From Pedobacter cryoconitis (lineage in GTDB: Bacteria > Bacteroidota > Bacteroidia > Sphingobacteriales > Sphingobacteriaceae), in assembly GCF_003259615.1 (NCBI RefSeq), contig NZ_QLLR01000028.1:1-64000 (forward strand): DNA of 64,000 bases. Direction: 5' to 3'. Every line of letters starts with the position of its first letter. Within the stretch, counting starts at the first letter, position 1. Under the pieces are notes generated by a model. That model was not told the origin of the DNA and searched no databases. It worked only from the letters and a program-made list of their open reading frames with translations. Shown in pieces: positions 59,431-64,000 of the stretch. A program made the translations under genes and the position numbers.

Positions 59431-60456
59431 ATGACTGCTGCTGATATTATCAAAGACCTCAAAGCTAAAAAATTCAAGCCTGTTTATCTTTTGCATGGTG
59501 AAGAACCCTACTATATCGACCAGATTATTCATTATATGGAAGATCATATATTGAATGATATGGAGAAAGGTTTCAACCAGACTGTATTATATGGTAAAGA
59601 TACAGATATGGCCACGATTTTAAATGCAGCAAAACGCTATCCGATGATGTCAGACTATCAATTGATAGTAGTGAAAGAAGCGCAAGACCTGAAATGGTCT
59701 AAAGAAACAGAAGGAAGCAGTAAAGAAGCCGGGTTTATTCAGAACTATTTTGAGAACCCGCTGGATAGTACCATCCTCGTGCTGGGTTATAAATATGCGA
59801 ATTTTGATAAACGTAAAAAGATATTCAAATCAATTACTAAAAGCGGTGTGGTCTTTCAGTCAGACCCGGTAAGAGACTACAAACTTGCCCAATGGATTGA
59901 AGAACTCGTTAAAGGTATGGGCGCAAAAATTGCACCGCAGGCCTCAGCACTGATGGCAGAATATCTGGGGGCTGATTTATCTAAAATATCAAATGAGCTG
60001 GAAAAACTATTGCTGAATATCAGTAAAGAAACTATCATTGATACAGACCTGGTACAGCGCAACATCGGCATCAGTAAAGAATATAATGTTTTTGAATTGC
60101 AGAAAGCACTGGCCTCGCGTAATGTGCTGAAATGTAATCAGATTATTAATTACTTTGCTGATAATCCAAAAGCCAACCCGATGGTGATGGTCATGGCAAA
60201 TCTGAACAGCTATTTCTCGAAAATCCTGAAATATCATTATCTGCAGAACAAAGGTGATGCAGCGAAAGAACTTGGCGTAAATCCATACTTTGTAAAAGAT
60301 TATGAAACTGCAGCGAGAAATTATAACCTCAATAAAACATTTGATATTATCAGTCTGCTCCGGGAATATGATTTGAAAAGTAAAGGGGTTGACAGTACAG
60401 GGAATATAACTGATGGGGAATTACTGAAAGAATTGCTATTTAAGATGATCCATTAA
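59431..60456 (+). CDS. holA: DNA polymerase III subunit delta
   Basis: 341 residues. Delta-subunit hallmarks: KFKPVYLLHGEEPYYIDQII at the start, AAKRYPMMSDYQLIVVKEAQ, LGADLSKISNELEKLLLNIS and NIGISKEYNVFELQKALASR. It opens the beta clamp in the clamp loader. Divergent from the HsdR_N-type gene as often in Bacteroidota. No gene is seen in 60457-60753, which holds only short imperfect repeats of CAGGGGCCTG-like sequence. Confidence 0.94.
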   Translation: MTAADIIKDLKAKKFKPVYLLHGEEPYYIDQIIHYMEDHILNDMEKGFNQTVLYGKDTDMATILNAAKRYPMMSDYQLIVVKEAQDLKWSKETEGSSKEAGFIQNYFENPLDSTILVLGYKYANFDKRKKIFKSITKSGVVFQSDPVRDYKLAQWIEELVKGMGAKIAPQASALMAEYLGADLSKISNELEKLLLNISKETIIDTDLVQRNIGISKEYNVFELQKALASRNVLKCNQIINYFADNPKANPMVMVMANLNSYFSKILKYHYLQNKGDAAKELGVNPYFVKDYETAARNYNLNKTFDIISLLREYDLKSKGVDSTGNITDGELLKELLFKMIH

Positions 60457-60753
60457 TCCATGAAAGCTAACCGCTAATCCAGGGAAATTAATTGATCAGT
60501 ATCGAACCTCACTGGAAACTGAAATAGCAAAGCTATTTTCCCTATAAAAACCAGGGGCCTGTTTGAATTGATTTCCTGAAGTTAAACAAGTAAGTATCCC
60601 CTGCAATCAGGCCTGCTTTTGATTTTGTATTATTTATTTAACCACATATCCTTTCTCTTTTATTAGTTTTGAATACGAATATACAAGCGCAGGAAAACCG
60701 GCCATTTGAATGGAGGGGTATTTTCCTGTCAGCGCTAATAAAGCAGATACAAA

Positions 60754-61158
60754 ATGAATTATTTCTTAGTCAAATCAGAACCTTTTAAATATAGCTGGGA
60801 ACAGTTTAACAAAGACGGAAGAACCTTTTGGGACGGTGTACGTAACTATCAGGCGCGCAATAATCTCAAATTGATGAAAGAAGGGGATCTTGTCCTTTTT
60901 TATCATAGCAATGAAGGTAAACATGTGGTCGGGATTGCCAAAGTAGTGAGAGAGTTTTATCAGGACCCGACTACCGATGATGCAAATTGGGTAGTGGTAG
61001 ATCTTGTTCCCGTAGAAACGCTGAAAAATCCGGTTACTTTAGAGCAGGTTAAAGCTGAAGAAAGTCTTAAGGATATTTCCCTGGTCAGACAAGGCCGTTT
61101 ATCTGTGATGGAACTTAAGGCTACCGAATTTGACAAGATATTAGAAATGGGCAGCTAA
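60754..61158 (+). CDS. EVE domain protein
   Basis: 134 residues covering one EVE (PUA-like) domain: MNYFLVKSEPFKYSWEQFNK, FWDGVRNYQARNNLKLMKEG, DLVLFYHSNEGKHVVGIAKV. EVE domains bind modified bases in DNA or RNA. Stand-alone EVE proteins are widespread; the role here is unknown. The last 4 bases overlap the convergent antiporter gene. Confidence 0.93.
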   Translation: MNYFLVKSEPFKYSWEQFNKDGRTFWDGVRNYQARNNLKLMKEGDLVLFYHSNEGKHVVGIAKVVREFYQDPTTDDANWVVVDLVPVETLKNPVTLEQVKAEESLKDISLVRQGRLSVMELKATEFDKILEMGS

Positions 61159-62345
61159 GCAGGGATTTCCGCTTTCACCATTTTTTTGCTTGCCAAAAGG
61201 CCGATGCTCATCACCAGACTTGAACCCAATACCACCAGGAACAAGAAAGAAGTACCAATCTCCGGCAGTCTCAATGACGGAGGTAAATTGTAATATAATA
61301 AAATACTGATCAGTCCGCGGGGAGCAATGACGCTCTCCGTACCGCTGTTCTCTTTCCTGAATAGTTTTAAGTAGATGATCCTGATCAGGTAAATAGTCAT
61401 CAGAATGAATACGCCGTTCATCAGGGTAATCCCATTGTTCAGCTCATAGATATTCATGGTGAAGCCAAAGATCACAAAGAAAAAAGTACGGATAATAAAG
61501 GCCGTTTCAGCCGATAACTGATGCAGTTGTTCCAGATCCTTTGAGAGGTTTTTGTAAATAAACATACTTCTGAAATAGAAATGCTCAATCGCGTCGGCAT
61601 TGTTTAAGAATAATCCGAAGGAAAGTACCAGTACCAATGACGATAAATGATAAGACTGGCCTACTGCATATACCAGGATCAGGATGGAAATGATCAGGAA
61701 GAACTTGATATGATGAGAGATCTTCCCCATCAGATACAGCAGTAAGATGCAGGAAATGATGGATAATACGATAATTAATAAGGTGCTTAAGCCCAGCCCT
61801 GTGAAAGAAGAAATAGAAATATGCGGGTTGGTCACCGCAAAATTGAATAATATAATGCCCAGAATATCTGAGAATGAAGACTCATAAATAATGAATTCCT
61901 TGCTTTTACCTGTTAGCGCAGCGGCGGAAGGAATTGCAATCGCTGAACTGATGACACTAAAAGGGATGGCATTCGTGAAACAGCGATAAAAGTCTTGCCC
62001 GGTGATCTGATAAATGATAAACGTGATTGCGGAAACAGTTGCAGCCAGAATAAAAAAAGCGGAGAGAAAAGCCCCTCTGATCAGCTTATTCTTTTCCCGC
62101 TCATACTTTAATTCCAGTGCGCCCTCAAAAACAATCAAAATCAGCCCCACTGTACCCAGCGTCGGTAATACCTTTAAGAAATCGAAAGTCTGGATGTGCA
62201 GCTGATCTACCAAAACATGTAAACCTATCCCCAGTAAAAGGAGCAGTAACACTGAAGGTAATTTTGTTTTGCTGGCTACTAAATCAAAGAGATAAGAAAA
62301 TATGACCAGTCCGCTCAGAATAATCAAGGTAGTGTACGTGGTCAT
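61155..62345 (-). CDS. Cation:proton antiporter (CPA family)
   Basis: 396 residues with about 11-12 membrane spans. LSGLVIFSYLFDLVASKTKL, VLLLLLLGIGLHVLVDQL and TVGLILIVFEGALELKYERE fit the CPA1/CPA2 start; AIPFSVISSAIAIPSAAALT and ESSFSDILGIILFNF are the usual ion-binding region with Asp. No C-terminal TrkA domain. Exchanges Na+ or K+ for protons; ion unknown. Confidence 0.88.
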   Translation of the reverse strand: MTTYTTLIILSGLVIFSYLFDLVASKTKLPSVLLLLLLGIGLHVLVDQLHIQTFDFLKVLPTLGTVGLILIVFEGALELKYEREKNKLIRGAFLSAFFILAATVSAITFIIYQITGQDFYRCFTNAIPFSVISSAIAIPSAAALTGKSKEFIIYESSFSDILGIILFNFAVTNPHISISSFTGLGLSTLLIIVLSIISCILLLYLMGKISHHIKFFLIISILILVYAVGQSYHLSSLVLVLSFGLFLNNADAIEHFYFRSMFIYKNLSKDLEQLHQLSAETAFIIRTFFFVIFGFTMNIYELNNGITLMNGVFILMTIYLIRIIYLKLFRKENSGTESVIAPRGLISILLYYNLPPSLRLPEIGTSFLFLVVLGSSLVMSIGLLASKKMVKAEIPA

Positions 62346-62371
62346 ATTATTCGTTTAAAAAAGGCTTCCTG

Positions 62372-62893
62372 TTACTCGTTGAAGAATAAAGCCTTTAGTT
62401 CAATGGCATCATTTGCTTTCATTTTGCCGGCTAAGATCAAACGTAATTGTCTTCTTCTTAATGCACCTGCATATAATTCAATCTCATCTTCCGTTTCAGG
62501 TAACAATTCAGGAACAGGAATTGTTCGGCCACTCTGGTCAACTGCTACGAAAGTATAATAAGCCTCATTTGATTTAACACGGGTTCCTGAAGGAATGTTT
62601 TCTGCCCATACATCCATACGTACTTCTACAGAAGTATGAAAAGCACGGGTTACTTTCGCCTCAATGGTAATCACATCACCTAATTTAATAGGCTGTTTGA
62701 ACGATACATTGTCTACTGAAGCAGTAACAACAATCCGGTTACAGTGTTTTTGTGCTGAAATTGCTGCCGCAATATCCATCCAGTGCAGTAACCTGCCACC
62801 CATTAAATTGTTTAGCGTATTGGTATCATTGGGTAGGACCAATTCATTCATAATCGTGAATGAATTTTTAGGATTTTTTACTATTGTGCTCAT
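62372..62893 (-). CDS. Acyl-CoA thioesterase (hotdog fold)
   Basis: 173 residues. LGGRL-type motif in LNNLMGGRLLHWMDIAAAIS, VVTASVDNVSFKQPIKLGDV, and EVRMDVWAENIPSGTRVKSN are typical for acyl-CoA hydrolases of the BFIT/YciA type, with the catalytic Asp in HWMD. It hydrolyses acyl-CoAs, chain length unknown. A TACTTTTG box lies 7 nt upstream. Confidence 0.93.
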   Translation of the reverse strand: MSTIVKNPKNSFTIMNELVLPNDTNTLNNLMGGRLLHWMDIAAAISAQKHCNRIVVTASVDNVSFKQPIKLGDVITIEAKVTRAFHTSVEVRMDVWAENIPSGTRVKSNEAYYTFVAVDQSGRTIPVPELLPETEDEIELYAGALRRRQLRLILAGKMKANDAIELKALFFNE

Positions 62894-62900
62894 ATTACTG

Positions 62901-62908
62901 CAAAAGTA
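62901..62908 (-). promoter_or_regulatory. -7 element of the thioesterase gene
   Basis: Minus-strand TACTTTTG (TAnnTTTG), 7 nt before the ATG at 62893. Confidence 0.45.
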
Positions 62909-62969
62909 AACAAAATGTGAGACTTCATGTTATCCTATTGTTTCCACCCAATTAATAAGCTGTTTATAT

Positions 62970-64000
62970 ATGAGTAACCAAACACTGATCCAGTACTTTC
63001 ACTGGTACTATGACGAAGAACAAAAATTATGGCAAAAAGCTACAGAACAAGCGCCTGCACTAAAAGAAATCGGAATTACCGGAGTCTGGTTTCCGCCATC
63101 CTATAAATCTACAGAAGGTGCAGATTCTGTTGGCTATGATTGCTATGATTTGTTCGACTTAGGTGAATTTGATCAGAAAAACAGCGTGCCCACCAAGTAT
63201 GGGACGAAAGATGAGTATCTGCAAGCTGTTAAGGCGTTGCAAGAACAGGAGCTTATGGTACTTGCAGATGTTGTTTTTAACCATAAAGCAGGTGCCGATG
63301 AACTGGAAAAGATACCTGTACGCAGAGTCGCTGAAGATAACAGAGAAGAATATACTTCAGATGTCTTTGAAATTGAAGCCTGGACAAAGTTCACTTTCCC
63401 GGGTAGAAAAGGAAAATATTCGGAATTTATCTGGGATAAAAGCTGTTTCAGCGGGATAGACTGGGCTGAAGATTTGCAGGAAACCTCAATATTCTCTATA
63501 CAAAATGAATACGGAGAAGGCTGGGAAGATGTGCCTTCAGATGAATTGGGTAACTATGATTACCTGATGTTCAATGATATTGAATTCAGGAATAAGGCTG
63601 TTCGTGAAGAGTTGAAGCGTTGGGGAGAATGGTATTATGAAACCACAGGGGTAGATGGGTTCCGTTTAGATGCGGTCAAACATATAGCAACAGATTATCT
63701 GAAGGAGTGGCTTGACCACATGAATGCGAAGTTTGATAAACAGTTTTTTATTATTGCTGAAAACTGGGTGGTGGATGATGTGATGAAATTGAGGAGTTAT
63801 ATTGACCTGACTGAAGGTAGAATGCAGCTGTTTGATTCGATGTTACATCTAAACTTTCACACCGCTGCTGATGCAGGTGATACTTATGATCTGAGTAAAA
63901 TATTTGAAAATACACTGGTAGAATCTCATCCGCAACTGTCCATTACATTTGTAGATAATCATGATTCACAGCCTTTACAGGATCTGGAAACTTATGTTGA
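62970..64000 (+). CDS. GH13 alpha-amylase, cytoplasmic type (truncated by window edge)
   Basis: 343 residues visible from ATG 62970 with no signal peptide. It opens NQTLIQYFHWYYDEEQKLWQ, as GH13 subfamily 5 amylases do. Catalytic residues are in place: DGFRLDAVKH (Asp234), IIAENWV (Glu264) and FVDNHDSQ (Asp332), with the calcium-site region VLADVVFNHKAGADE. It hydrolyses alpha-1,4-glucans, probably internal glycogen or imported maltodextrin. The C-terminal domain lies outside. Confidence 0.94.
   Translation, partial: MSNQTLIQYFHWYYDEEQKLWQKATEQAPALKEIGITGVWFPPSYKSTEGADSVGYDCYDLFDLGEFDQKNSVPTKYGTKDEYLQAVKALQEQELMVLADVVFNHKAGADELEKIPVRRVAEDNREEYTSDVFEIEAWTKFTFPGRKGKYSEFIWDKSCFSGIDWAEDLQETSIFSIQNEYGEGWEDVPSDELGNYDYLMFNDIEFRNKAVREELKRWGEWYYETTGVDGFRLDAVKHIATDYLKEWLDHMNAKFDKQFFIIAENWVVDDVMKLRSYIDLTEGRMQLFDSMLHLNFHTAADAGDTYDLSKIFENTLVESHPQLSITFVDNHDSQPLQDLETYV

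Overview
The window looks like a chromosome segment of a Bacteroidota species, most likely Sphingobacteriaceae (Pedobacter-like). The basis is several host genes typical of that group (a DUF6266-type protein, a NamZ/DUF1343 lipoprotein, two S9 peptidases with signal peptides, an MnmD, an AI-2E transporter) and repeated TAnnTTTG elements just upstream of genes, the Bacteroidota form of the -7 promoter box. I saw no tRNA, rRNA or CRISPR array.

Region 1 (1-341) is the end of an IS21-type insertion sequence: the N-terminal part of an IstA-like transposase on the minus strand and two copies of its terminal repeat. Region 2 (about 342-29,110) is most of the late half of a siphovirus-type HK97-fold prophage, AT-richer than its flank. 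In order it has small regulators and membrane proteins, terminase small and large subunits, portal, a MuF head protein fused to a lethal-factor-like zinc protease, a zinc-ribbon protein, prohead protease, major capsid, two head-tail connectors, a tail-fibre-like protein, a polysaccharide-deacetylase tail protein, gp10-like and tail completion proteins, two tail tube paralogues (one carrying a giant fibre extension), a G/GT tail chaperone pair with a -1 frameshift site, tape measure, a tail-tip protein, lysozyme and holin. Integrase, repressor and replication genes are not in view and presumably lie to the left of the insertion sequence.

Cargo-like genes sit between the structural genes: an AlbA_2 protein on the opposite strand (8192-9349), a 35-residue conserved microprotein with its own promoter and terminator (15484-15591), a two-gene cassette resembling a toxin and its immunity protein (16147-17020), and an Abi-alpha-like protein (27222-28010). 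The octamer CTATTTAT occurs before seven phage cistrons, each time 4-18 nt before an ATG. The late region is also cut by several intrinsic terminators, so it appears to be organised as short units rather than one long operon.

Region 3 (29,232-64,000) is ordinary chromosome: a D-cysteine desulfhydrase/ACC deaminase-like enzyme, RluA-type pseudouridine synthase, class IV aminotransferase, fmt, topoisomerase IB, a DeoR regulator divergent from a deoxyribonucleotidase with clear operators between them, NamZ-like muramidase, FtsX/LolC-type permease, S9 peptidases, a degenerate DEAD-box protein, an Rpn nuclease-like protein, mazG, AI-2E transporter, aldo/keto reductase, mnmD, an outer-membrane barrel protein, an M13 peptidase, an acetyltransferase, valS, holA, an EVE protein, a cation/proton antiporter, a thioesterase and the start of a GH13 amylase. 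Two longer non-coding stretches stand out: a T/G-rich repeat region after valS (56,487-56,947) and a region before the HsdR_N-type gene (58,310-58,914).
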